Shown piece after piece: positions 16,302 through 24,565 of a DNA stretch of 33,764 bases; positions within the stretch are counted from its first letter, which is position 1, and every line of letters starts with the position of its first letter. The notes beneath the pieces are model-generated. The model did no database searches. It was not told the DNA's origin and saw nothing but the letters and a program-made list of their open reading frames with translations. Position numbers and translations under genes: made by a program. Origin of the DNA: an uncultured Pelagibacteraceae bacterium (GTDB lineage: Bacteria > Pseudomonadota > Alphaproteobacteria > Pelagibacterales > Pelagibacteraceae); assembly GCA_902595465.1 (NCBI GenBank), contig CACJQE010000011.1:1-33764 (forward strand), given 5' to 3'.

Positions 16302-17731
16302 TTCCAACCACCTACAGATTTAACTTCTAGAAATTCAAGTAATCCTTCTTTACCTGCTTCCCTTCCAATTCCAGAATGTTTGAAGCCTCCAAAAGGTGCA
16401 TCAACTGCAATACCAGCACCATTTACATCAACCATTCCAGATCTAAGTTTTCTGGCAACTCTTTGTACTTTTTCCTTATCTTGAGTTTGAATATAGTTTG
16501 TTAATCCATAATCAGTATCATTTGCAATTTTAATTGCCTCTTCTTCAGTTTCAAATGGAATAACAGACAAAACAGGACCAAATATTTCTGTTCTTGCAAT
16601 TTCCATTTCATTTTTTACATCTGCAAAAACTGTCGGTTTTACATAATAACCGTCATTTAATCCGTTTGGTTTTCCAATTCCACCTGCAACTAATTTTGCT
16701 CCTTCATCTATTCCTTTTTGAATTAAACCTTGAATTTTATTGAATTGAGTTTCAGAAATTACAGGACCAATATGCTCTCCATTTTTATTTGGATCATCTA
16801 CTTTAAATTCATTTGCGTATTTTCTCAGTCTTTCTATTGCTTCATTATATATTGATTTTTCAACAAGCATTCTTGTAGGAGCATTACATGATTGTCCTGA
16901 ATTTCTAAAACATCTAAATGCACCTCTTTCAATTGCTTCAGCATCAGCATCTTTAAATATAATATTTGCACCTTTTCCTCCTAGCTCCAAACTTACTCTT
17001 TTAAAGTCCTTTGCAGCATTTTGAGAAATTAAAGCCCCTGCTCTTGTAGAGCCGGTGAATGAAATCATATTTACATCTGGATGACTTGTTAATGCATCTC
17101 CAGTTATTTCCCCATCGCCATTAACTAAATTAAAAACACCTTTTGGAAATTTTGCTTCATCTATTAACTCAGCTATAATCATTGCCGATAAAGGTGCTAG
17201 TTCTGAAGGTTTTAAAATCATAGTACAACCAGAGGCCAATGCAGGAATGACTTTTAAAGTAACTTGATTTATTGGCCAGTTCCAAGGTGTTATTAATGCA
17301 CACACACCTTTAGGCTCATATATTATTCTTTGATTTTTTGCATGATCTCCCAAAGGTTTTTCGAATTCAAATTCTTTTAAATAACGAATAAATGATTTTG
17401 TATGACTCGCGCCAGTTCCTGTTTGTAGTTTTGAAGCAAAGTCTTTTGGTGCTCCCATCTCTTGAATAATTGCATCTGTAATATCATTCCATCTTTTTTT
17501 ATATAATGAATAAAATACTTCTAATAATGACAATCTTTCTTCTTTAGAGGTAAATCCCCAAGTTTTAAAAGCTTCTTTAGCTGCTAAAACTGCATCATTA
17601 ATATCCTCCTTGCTGCCTAAAGAAATTACTGCACAATTTTTTTCTGTTGCTGGATTTATGACCTCAATATCTCTTGGGTTTTTTGGGGGAACCCATGAAC
17701 CATTAATATAAAAATTTCTCTTTTCAATCAT
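16298..17731 (-). CDS. NAD(P)-dependent aldehyde dehydrogenase
   Basis: A 477-residue aldehyde dehydrogenase with an intact active site: Asn151 in TPWNWP, Glu249 in SLELGGKG and the nucleophile Cys282 in NSGQSCNAPTR. The late EIFGPVLSV and GGFKHSGIGRE motifs are present. It oxidises an aldehyde to the acid in the cytoplasm. Its position 20 bases downstream of the agmatinase-family gene suggests an aminoaldehyde or guanidinoaldehyde in polyamine/arginine breakdown; this is context, not a sequence-proven substrate. A purine-rich AAAGGA lies 12-13 bases before the ATG. Its stop shares the TTAA with argE. Confidence 0.9.
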   Translation of the reverse strand: MIEKRNFYINGSWVPPKNPRDIEVINPATEKNCAVISLGSKEDINDAVLAAKEAFKTWGFTSKEERLSLLEVFYSLYKKRWNDITDAIIQEMGAPKDFASKLQTGTGASHTKSFIRYLKEFEFEKPLGDHAKNQRIIYEPKGVCALITPWNWPINQVTLKVIPALASGCTMILKPSELAPLSAMIIAELIDEAKFPKGVFNLVNGDGEITGDALTSHPDVNMISFTGSTRAGALISQNAAKDFKRVSLELGGKGANIIFKDADAEAIERGAFRCFRNSGQSCNAPTRMLVEKSIYNEAIERLRKYANEFKVDDPNKNGEHIGPVISETQFNKIQGLIQKGIDEGAKLVAGGIGKPNGLNDGYYVKPTVFADVKNEMEIARTEIFGPVLSVIPFETEEEAIKIANDTDYGLTNYIQTQDKEKVQRVARKLRSGMVDVNGAGIAVDAPFGGFKHSGIGREAGKEGLLEFLEVKSVGGWN

Positions 17732-17751
17732 GCGCGCAAATTATCCTTTCT

Positions 17752-18705
17752 TCATGATTTTGCAAATAAATTAGTTAATTCATAAACAATTGTTGCTGCA
17801 GCTAGAGAGGTTACTTCTGCATGATCATAAGCAGGCGCAACTTCAACTACATCTGCAGAAATCAAATTTAAACCTGATAAACCCCTGAGGACGTTTACCA
17901 TTTCTCTTGTGGTCATTCCTGCAATTTCAGGTGTTCCTGTGCCTGGTGCAAATGCTGGATCTAATACATCAATATCAATGGACAAATATAATGCATTATC
18001 ACCTACTCTATTTTTTATTCTTTCAACAATTTTATCAATTCCTTCTGTTTGAAATTCATCACAATGAATAATTTTAAATCCAAAGCTTTCATCATTTTTT
18101 ATATCATCTCTGCTATAAAGTGGACCTCTTATACCTACATGCATAGAGGCGTCATCTAAAAATAAATTTTCCTCACGAGCTCTTCTAAATGGAGTGCCAT
18201 GCGTATATGGTGCTCCAAAGTATGTATCCCAGGTATCTAAATGGGCATCAAAATGAACAAGTGATACTGGTCCATTATTTTTTTTATTGGCTGCTCTAAG
18301 TAAAGGCACAGCAATTGTGTGATCTCCTCCAAGGCTTATTATTCCTCCAACTTTATTTAATAAATCGGTTGCTCCTACTTCAATTTGTTTAATGGCTTCA
18401 TCAATATTAAATGGATTGCAAGTAATGTCACCTGCATCTGCAACTTGTTGTACTTTGAATGGTTCTACATCATAATTAGGATGATAATTTGTCCTTAAAT
18501 GTCTAGATGCTTGTCTAATACTTTGTGGTCCAAATCTTGCACCTGGTCTATAACTTGTTCCTGAATCAAATGGAACTCCGACAATAGCAACATCACAACT
18601 TTCTACATCTCTTAGCTCAGGTAATCTTGCAAATGTAGAAGGGCCCGCATATCTTGGCACTTCTGTGCCACTAACAGGCTGAATAGGTTTTTTAGACTTT
18701 GTCAT
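17752..18705 (-). CDS. speB: Agmatinase-family ureohydrolase
   Basis: A 317-residue arginase/agmatinase superfamily enzyme. The two-manganese site is complete: His129 in GGDHT, Asp153/His155/Asp157 in HFDAHLD, and Asp244/Asp246 in SIDIDVLDP. Members hydrolyse guanidino groups to release urea. The sequence looks like the SpeB/guanidinobutyrase branch rather than arginase, but agmatine, 4-guanidinobutyrate and 3-guanidinopropionate cannot be told apart by eye. An aldehyde dehydrogenase follows, consistent with polyamine or guanidino-compound use as nitrogen. The start codon overlaps the stop of a 44-residue upstream ORF as ATGA. Confidence 0.9.
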   Translation of the reverse strand: MTKSKKPIQPVSGTEVPRYAGPSTFARLPELRDVESCDVAIVGVPFDSGTSYRPGARFGPQSIRQASRHLRTNYHPNYDVEPFKVQQVADAGDITCNPFNIDEAIKQIEVGATDLLNKVGGIISLGGDHTIAVPLLRAANKKNNGPVSLVHFDAHLDTWDTYFGAPYTHGTPFRRAREENLFLDDASMHVGIRGPLYSRDDIKNDESFGFKIIHCDEFQTEGIDKIVERIKNRVGDNALYLSIDIDVLDPAFAPGTGTPEIAGMTTREMVNVLRGLSGLNLISADVVEVAPAYDHAEVTSLAAATIVYELTNLFAKS

Positions 18706-18836
18706 TTTAATAATAAGAATATTATTAGAATGATCCAGAAAAAGGGATAATAGAAATATATGTATTTTTTTGCAAACATCTTAGGCACTGACTCATAATC
18801 TCTATTAATATTTTTTTTTCTTTTTCTTTTTTTCAT
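18702..18836 (-). CDS. 44-residue basic single-pass membrane protein coupled to speB
   Basis: A short ORF read on the minus strand from ATG at 18836 to TGA at 18702. It starts with a dense basic stretch (MKKRKRKKNINRDYE) and ends with a hydrophobic helix (FFWIILIIFLLLK) preceded by aromatic residues, a plausible N-in membrane anchor. Three signs support translation: AGGA 8-9 bases before the ATG, a perfect TATAAT upstream (18860-18865) giving a ~17-base leader, and an ATGA overlap with the speB start. It fills an otherwise empty 184-base gap. Family unknown; it may mainly serve as a translational leader for speB. Confidence 0.55.
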   Translation of the reverse strand: MKKRKRKKNINRDYESVPKMFAKKYIYFYYPFFWIILIIFLLLK

Positions 18837-18859
18837 TAAATAAATCCTATCACATTCAT

Positions 18860-18888
18860 ATTATATCTAATATCATCAAAATTATTAA
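18860..18888 (-). promoter_or_regulatory. Predicted promoter for the 44-residue ORF and speB
   Basis: On the minus strand TTAATA (18888-18883, 4 of 6) and a perfect TATAAT (18865-18860) are 17 bases apart. The start site near 18853 leaves ~17 bases holding AGGA before the ATG at 18836. It overlaps the leader of the divergent zincin gene. Confidence 0.45.
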
Positions 18889-18889
18889 A

Positions 18890-19621
18890 ATGAGATATAT
18901 TATATTAATATTTATATTATTTTTTAACTTTTCTTATGTAAATGCAGATGCAATATATAATTTAATTAAAATCCCAAATTTAGAAGTTCATAAAGTTGAT
19001 GATGTTAATGGTATCAAATATTTGGTATCGAAAAGAGGTTTTGTAATTGGTGATACAAATAATATTAAATGTAACGGTATAAATAATAGTGATTTGGATC
19101 GTGAATTTAATACAATTCAAAATAATCTGAGAGATTATAACTCAAATTTCTTAAGGAAAATAAATTTGAAATTTGTAGTTCTTTGCAAAAACTTAGAAAT
19201 TTCAGGCATTAATACAGGAGGTATACCAGATAATAAATTCAGGACTTTAATTTTAGACTTAACTTTTAACCAAAATTATTTTGAAAGAATGATCCATCAT
19301 GAAATATTTCATATGATTGATAAAAGTTTTCCTGAGCTTTTTAAAAAAAATAAGTGGAGCAAACTTAATAATAAAGATTTTTCTTACGCATCATGTTCTA
19401 CATGCACTGATTTGTTAGGTTTAGATTTAGAAATTACGAAAGGCTTTTTAACAGAATATTCAATGAGCACAGCTGAAGAAGATATGGCTGAAATTTATTC
19501 ATTATTAAAAACAAACTTTAAAGAAATAGATTTATTAATTAAAGAAGATAATATTTTAACTAAGAAGAAAAATTTCTTAATTAATGGTCTTAAAGAAATA
19601 GATGAAAAGTTTATTTTTTGA
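18890..19621 (+). CDS. Secreted HExxH protein, putative zinc metallopeptidase
   Basis: A 243-residue exported protein. The N-terminus is a signal peptide (MRYIILIFILFFNFSYVNA, cleavage expected after Ala19). The mature part holds HEIFH at residues 137-141 within RMIHHEIFHMIDKSFP, a zincin-type HExxH helix, and about 55 residues later AEEDMAEIYS (195-204), where a Glu could serve as the third zinc ligand as in gluzincin-like families. A Cys pair occurs between them (CSTC). I do not recognise a specific family; resemblance is to putative zinc-binding metallopeptidases of the ATLF/Mx1 kind. It would act in the periplasm or outside. The cyclophilin gene begins at the very next base after its stop, so the two are coupled. 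Confidence 0.75.
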   Translation: MRYIILIFILFFNFSYVNADAIYNLIKIPNLEVHKVDDVNGIKYLVSKRGFVIGDTNNIKCNGINNSDLDREFNTIQNNLRDYNSNFLRKINLKFVVLCKNLEISGINTGGIPDNKFRTLILDLTFNQNYFERMIHHEIFHMIDKSFPELFKKNKWSKLNNKDFSYASCSTCTDLLGLDLEITKGFLTEYSMSTAEEDMAEIYSLLKTNFKEIDLLIKEDNILTKKKNFLINGLKEIDEKFIF

Positions 19622-20269
19622 ATGATAAAAAAAATAAAACCATCGCTATCTGAAAAAATATTATTTATTTTTCTGATTCTGCTTATTATCTTAACTTTAG
19701 GTTCATTTTATATATTAAATAATAAATGTCTTTTTGTTAAAAAAATCGATTTAAATAATATTGATTATAAAGATAAGCAGAATATTGCAATTATGGAAGT
19801 TGAATGCGGCAAGGTTCTAATAGAATTAGATCCCATAATTGCACCTAAAGCTGTAAATCGATTTAAGAATTTAATAAATAGAGGTTCTTATAATGGTTCG
19901 ACTTTTTATCGAGTAATAGAAAATACTTTAATACAAGCTGGAGATATTGAATATGGAAATGTATCTAATCTAAATTATTCTAAAGTAGGAACTGGAAAGT
20001 CTGGTTTAGGAACAATTAAATCTGAGTTTAGTGATAATTTTTTATTTAATGCTGGCTCTGTGGCTTTTGCTAGGAAAGATCAATTCGACACAGAAGATAG
20101 TGAATTTTTTATTACTTTAATCGATATACCAATATATAAAGGTGAATATACTCCAATTGGAAGAGTAATTGCGGGGATGGACTCTTTAAAAAAAATTAAA
20201 GCGGGAAATAAATCAAATTATGTATTAAAACCTGATTATATTAAAAATATAAAGTTATTAGTTAACTAG
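19622..20269 (+). CDS. Membrane-anchored periplasmic cyclophilin (peptidyl-prolyl isomerase)
   Basis: A 215-residue protein with one N-terminal transmembrane segment (about residues 14-32) and a cyclophilin domain facing the periplasm. Visible signatures are IAPKAVNRFKNLI, the catalytic-Arg region STFYRVIENTLIQAGD, GSVAFARKDQ, DSEFFITL and YTPIGRVIAGMD. Some canonical positions vary (QGGD is QAGD, SQFFI is SEFFI), as in many bacterial PpiA/PpiB relatives. It catalyses proline cis-trans isomerisation during folding of exported proteins, which agrees with the secreted zincin candidate just upstream. Its last four codons overlap the end of the convergent fadN-like gene. Confidence 0.87.
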   Translation: MIKKIKPSLSEKILFIFLILLIILTLGSFYILNNKCLFVKKIDLNNIDYKDKQNIAIMEVECGKVLIELDPIIAPKAVNRFKNLINRGSYNGSTFYRVIENTLIQAGDIEYGNVSNLNYSKVGTGKSGLGTIKSEFSDNFLFNAGSVAFARKDQFDTEDSEFFITLIDIPIYKGEYTPIGRVIAGMDSLKKIKAGNKSNYVLKPDYIKNIKLLVN

Positions 20270-22480
20270 GGGTTTTCCAGTAGATAATGTGTGTTTAATT
20301 CTATCTTGGGTTTTACTTGTCTCAATTAATTTCATGAAAGCGTCTAACTCTAATTTAAACAACTGATCTTCTGTAAGAGTTTTATCTATAGTTGTATCAC
20401 CACCACTTAAAACATTTGCTAGCTCTGTTCCAACCATCATTCCATGATCTAATATAATTTTATCGTTATACAGTTTTTCTAACATACCAACCATTTTGTC
20501 TTTTAAAGATTTACCAGATAAATTAAATGTGCATTCTTTTGGAGGAGTAAATTCTTTATTTTGATCCAAAATTTTTCTTGCTTCATTTAATAGACTATTT
20601 CTGCTCATAATTTTTTTATTTTCTGGGATTAAGTACTTTAGAGGTTCGGCTTCGACTGGAGATGTTGCGGTTTTTGCATAACCGATGATATCAAAAACTT
20701 TTAAAGGCGCAAAATCTGGATCATTTTTTGCCTCTTCTGTTTGAGACCATCTCCATAACATTTCTTTACATCCTCCTCCGGCTGGAACTAAACCAACCAA
20801 TGTTTCAACTAATCCAACAACAATATTTGTATGCGAGGCAACAAAGTTACTTTGAACTAAAACTTCAAAACCCCCTCCAAGTGTGAGACCTGATGGTGCT
20901 GAAACTACTGGAAATTTAGAGTATTTTAAGTGTTTGCATGTTTCTTGAAAATAACCGACAAATTTTTCTATTGATTTAAAGTCACCTTTATCTGCAAAAT
21001 TCATAGTATATGTTAAATTAACACCAGCAGAAAACTGCATACTTTCATTAATAATTATCAATGGTTTGTCTGTAGCGTTTTTTAAAGAGTCCATTGAATC
21101 ATAATCCAAAGCGTTTGCTTTAGTCGTAAATTCAACAATGTTAAATTCAGGAAATCTGTAAATTTCAGCAGAATTATTTTTATCAAGTTTAAGGGCTCTT
21201 GGTTTAATTTTTCCTAAAGTTTCGATTTCAGTATATTGTTGTCTCTCACCATAAAAATTTTCATCTTTGGATTTTGATAAATTTTCTAAAAATTTATTTC
21301 CCTCGTAATTATCGATTTTTTGAAAAAAATTATTTACTCCAATTTCTTTTAACATTTCAAAAGGCCCTCTAGACCAATTGAAGCCAAGTCTCATTGCTTC
21401 ATCGATGTCGTTAAACTTATCTGTAATACCTGGAACTAATGAAGAAGAATATTTTATTATTTTAGAAATTACTGACCAAGCATAATCTCCATATTTATCT
21501 CCACGATTAATTAATTTTTTTAAATCAACTTTTTCAGATTTAATATCTATTTTTTTTGAGGGAGAATATTCTCCAGTTTCAAGATTGATGGCCTCTAAAA
21601 TTTTCTGACCACCCTCCTTATTCATTCTATAAAATCCACCTTTTCCTTTTCTACCAGTATATCCAGTTTCTATTAATTTTTTTACAAGTGGCATTTCTCT
21701 TGCTACAGGTTGAAATGGATCGCTTTCGGGTAATTCTTTAATAAAACTTTTTAATACATCTGCCATTAAATCAATACCAATTAGGTCATACAATCCAAAT
21801 ACTCCAGTTTTAGGTATACCCATTGGTCTGCCAAAGACAGCGTCAGCCTCTTCTACACTGAGTTTCATATTAAATGCTTCTGTCATTGCAATTTGCATTG
21901 CATAAACTCCAATTCTGTTACCTAAAAAACCTGGAGTGTCATTACAGATAATTGCACCCTTGCCTAAGTCTATTTCACAAAAGTCTTTTAAAAGTTTAAC
22001 TTTATTTAAATCACTTTCATTGCTTTTTACTATTTCCAGTAAATCCATGTATCTTACTGGATTAAAGAAGTGAGTTATACAGAAATCCTTTTTATCTTGA
22101 TCAGATAATTTTTCTGATAGAACACTTATTGGAATAGATGAAGTATTAGATGAAACAACAGATTCTTTTTTTCTATGTTTAAAAATTTTTTCATAAATAT
22201 TATGTTTTATATCTATTCTTTCTACAACAGCTTCTACAATCCAATCTGCATTCGAAACCACTTCAAAGTTTTCTTCAATGTTTCCTACATGTATATTATC
22301 TAATTTTGATTTATCTATTAATAAAGGAGGTCTAGATTTTCCTATTCTCTCTTTAGCCTTTTGACTAATTTCTGTAGTTAAATCCAACAAAGTGACAGGA
22401 ACATTTGCGTTACACAAATGTGCAGCTATACCACTCCCCATTGTTCCAGAACCAATTACAACTACATTATTTATTTTCAT
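20258..22480 (-). CDS. fadN: FadN-type bifunctional 3-hydroxyacyl-CoA dehydrogenase / enoyl-CoA hydratase
   Basis: A 740-residue two-part enzyme. The N-terminal half is 3-hydroxyacyl-CoA dehydrogenase: NAD-binding VVVIGSGTMGSGIAAHL, catalytic region CITHFFNPVRYMDLLEIV, and the C-terminal dimer segment ETGYTGRKGKGGFY. The C-terminal half is a crotonase: oxyanion-hole LTLGGGFEVLVQ and GLVETLVGLVPAGGG with the expected Glu residues. This domain order is the reverse of FadB/FadJ and matches FadN of Bacillus. It performs the hydration and oxidation steps of beta-oxidation. No thiolase or acyl-CoA dehydrogenase is nearby. It lies 57 bases downstream of the importer ATPase gene on the same strand, so imported substrate breakdown is conceivable but unproven. 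Confidence 0.88.
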   Translation of the reverse strand: MKINNVVVIGSGTMGSGIAAHLCNANVPVTLLDLTTEISQKAKERIGKSRPPLLIDKSKLDNIHVGNIEENFEVVSNADWIVEAVVERIDIKHNIYEKIFKHRKKESVVSSNTSSIPISVLSEKLSDQDKKDFCITHFFNPVRYMDLLEIVKSNESDLNKVKLLKDFCEIDLGKGAIICNDTPGFLGNRIGVYAMQIAMTEAFNMKLSVEEADAVFGRPMGIPKTGVFGLYDLIGIDLMADVLKSFIKELPESDPFQPVAREMPLVKKLIETGYTGRKGKGGFYRMNKEGGQKILEAINLETGEYSPSKKIDIKSEKVDLKKLINRGDKYGDYAWSVISKIIKYSSSLVPGITDKFNDIDEAMRLGFNWSRGPFEMLKEIGVNNFFQKIDNYEGNKFLENLSKSKDENFYGERQQYTEIETLGKIKPRALKLDKNNSAEIYRFPEFNIVEFTTKANALDYDSMDSLKNATDKPLIIINESMQFSAGVNLTYTMNFADKGDFKSIEKFVGYFQETCKHLKYSKFPVVSAPSGLTLGGGFEVLVQSNFVASHTNIVVGLVETLVGLVPAGGGCKEMLWRWSQTEEAKNDPDFAPLKVFDIIGYAKTATSPVEAEPLKYLIPENKKIMSRNSLLNEARKILDQNKEFTPPKECTFNLSGKSLKDKMVGMLEKLYNDKIILDHGMMVGTELANVLSGGDTTIDKTLTEDQLFKLELDAFMKLIETSKTQDRIKHTLSTGKPLVN

Positions 22481-22537
22481 AAAGAAGATTTCTTATATTA
22501 AATTGAGACTGAGTAGGAAATAAAATAAATGTCATAA

Positions 22538-24565
22538 CTATTGCTGTAAACTTGCTAATTCATCAATATTAATATGACATCTAATAGCGTTACCATTTTC
22601 ACCTATTTGCCACGGTGGAACCTCTGAATTACAAATATCACCTATTTTCCTTGGGCATCTTCCTTGAAAAGAACAGCCTTTCTCAGGGGGTTTTTCCTCT
22701 ACTATATCCTCAGCTACTAATTTTGGTTTTATATCTGGATCTGGTTCCAAAACAGCACCTAATAATACTTCAGTATATGGATGTGATGGAAATTTGTAGA
22801 CATTTTGAGAAGGACCAATTTCACATAATCTTCCTTGATATAATACTGCAACTCTATCACTAATTGCTCTAACAACAGCCAAATCATGAGAAACAAATAC
22901 ATAGGTTGTTCCTAGATCTTCTTTTAATTGTTGTAATAAGTTTAAAACAGCTGCTTGAACCGAAACATCTAAAGCTGATGTAACTTCATCGCACAAAATT
23001 ATATCTGGCTTAGCAGCAAATGCTCTTGCAACTGCAACTCTTTGTTTTTCACCACCTGATAATTGTCTTGGATATCTTGACATATAAAATTCTCCTAACC
23101 TTACTTTTTTTAGTAGATCGATTATATTTTTTTTTAATTCATCTCCTGATAAATTAAAATACAATTTTAGAGGCTGAGAAAGTATTTGCTCAACTGTGTG
23201 GTTAGGATTTAATGACTCGTCTGGATTTTGAAATATAAGTTGTATTGCCCTCAGATCATTTGGATTTCTCTTTTTTAAATCAGAAGATAATATACGATCT
23301 TTTTCAAATTTAATTTGACCATCTTTTGTTTTGAGTAAACCAGCAATTGATTTTAAGATAGTAGACTTACCACTTCCAGACTCACCAACCAGGGCAATAG
23401 TCTCTCCTTTTTTTATATCAATGTTTATATCTTTAACTGTTGGATTTTGATCAGAAATTTTATTTAATAATTGATCAAAAAATTTCTGCTTTGCATAACT
23501 AATTGAAACATCCTTTAATTTTAAAACTTCATTTGCTTCACTGTTATTTGATTTTTTTGTTATTGAAGTTTGTAAATTATTATTTTGGTTTATTAATTCT
23601 TTATAATTAAAACATCTTACATTGGTATCTAATTCTTTAATATGTTCCAGATCTGGTGAATTTTTTTTGCAATTATCATTTGCTAAGTTACATCTATCAT
23701 AAAAACTACAACCTTCATTTATGCTTCCAGGCTGAGGTTGACTTCCTGGCATAGAAGCTGGAAGTCCAGCTAGTGAAAGTTTAGGTATCGATTTTAACAA
23801 TCCATAAGTATAAGGATGAATAGGTTCCTTTAATATTTTTCTTGCTGGTCCTTCTAAAACAATTTCTCCCGCATACATTACAACTATTCTATCACTAACT
23901 TGTGCTATAGCTCCAAGGTCATGACTAACATAGATCATAGATGTTCCAGTATCTTTTGCTATAAATCTTAATAGTTCTAAGACATGCGCTTGTGTTGTAA
24001 CGTCTAATCCAGTAGTTGGCTCATCTAACAAAAGTAAATCTGGTTTGCCAGCCAATGCCATTGCAACAGCCACTCTTTGTTGCTGCCCTCCAGAAAGCTC
24101 GTGTGGATAACGAAAAGCCATAGTTTCTGGTGAAGGAAGTCTAACTTTATGTAGTAACTCTGAAATTTTTTTATCTCTCTCTGTTTTGTTTAGATCTGTA
24201 TGTAATTTTAATGCTTCATCAATTTGGTATCCAATTTTTAAATTAGGTGTTAATGCTTGTCCTGCATTTTGAGGTATCATGGCTATTTTTCTACCTCTAA
24301 TTTTTTCTAGCTGTCTACTGCTCATCTTCAATAAATCCTCAGATTTAAATAGGCATTCACCCTTAAGAGGAAATAAGCCTTGTTTTATATAGCCCATCAT
24401 AGCAAGTGCTAATGTGCTTTTTCCAGAGCCCGACTCCCCTACGATCCCTACAGTCTCTCCTTTTTTTATATTAGTTGAAACATTTCTAAGTATTGAAATT
24501 TGTTTGCCCTTCTGACTGTTAAATCCAATTGATAAATTTTTAACACTTTCAATTATTTCATTCAT
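22538..24565 (-). CDS. Fused dipeptide/oligopeptide-type ABC ATPase (DppD-DppF fusion)
   Basis: A 675-residue protein holding two complete ABC ATPase domains. First domain: Walker A GESGSGKST at 43-51, LSGGQ at 157-161, Walker B LLLLDE at 177-182. Second domain: Walker A at 394-402, LSGGE at 502-506, Walker B IILCDE at 522-527. Each is followed by the Dpp/Opp C-terminal extension with clustered cysteines (Cys286, Cys292, Cys299, Cys318 in the first; GCSFQGRCP and DICNSEVPP in the second), which in DppD relatives bind an iron-sulfur cluster. It energises import through the two permeases directly upstream; start and stop share one base with dppC-like gene. Fusion of DppD and DppF is known elsewhere and is not damage. 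Confidence 0.93.
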   Translation of the reverse strand: MNEIIESVKNLSIGFNSQKGKQISILRNVSTNIKKGETVGIVGESGSGKSTLALAMMGYIKQGLFPLKGECLFKSEDLLKMSSRQLEKIRGRKIAMIPQNAGQALTPNLKIGYQIDEALKLHTDLNKTERDKKISELLHKVRLPSPETMAFRYPHELSGGQQQRVAVAMALAGKPDLLLLDEPTTGLDVTTQAHVLELLRFIAKDTGTSMIYVSHDLGAIAQVSDRIVVMYAGEIVLEGPARKILKEPIHPYTYGLLKSIPKLSLAGLPASMPGSQPQPGSINEGCSFYDRCNLANDNCKKNSPDLEHIKELDTNVRCFNYKELINQNNNLQTSITKKSNNSEANEVLKLKDVSISYAKQKFFDQLLNKISDQNPTVKDINIDIKKGETIALVGESGSGKSTILKSIAGLLKTKDGQIKFEKDRILSSDLKKRNPNDLRAIQLIFQNPDESLNPNHTVEQILSQPLKLYFNLSGDELKKNIIDLLKKVRLGEFYMSRYPRQLSGGEKQRVAVARAFAAKPDIILCDEVTSALDVSVQAAVLNLLQQLKEDLGTTYVFVSHDLAVVRAISDRVAVLYQGRLCEIGPSQNVYKFPSHPYTEVLLGAVLEPDPDIKPKLVAEDIVEEKPPEKGCSFQGRCPRKIGDICNSEVPPWQIGENGNAIRCHINIDELASLQQ

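Noticed and set aside
22481..22537. Spacer between importer ATPase and fadN-like gene
   Set aside because: Fifty-seven bases without hairpin, repeat or convincing promoter; nothing supportable.
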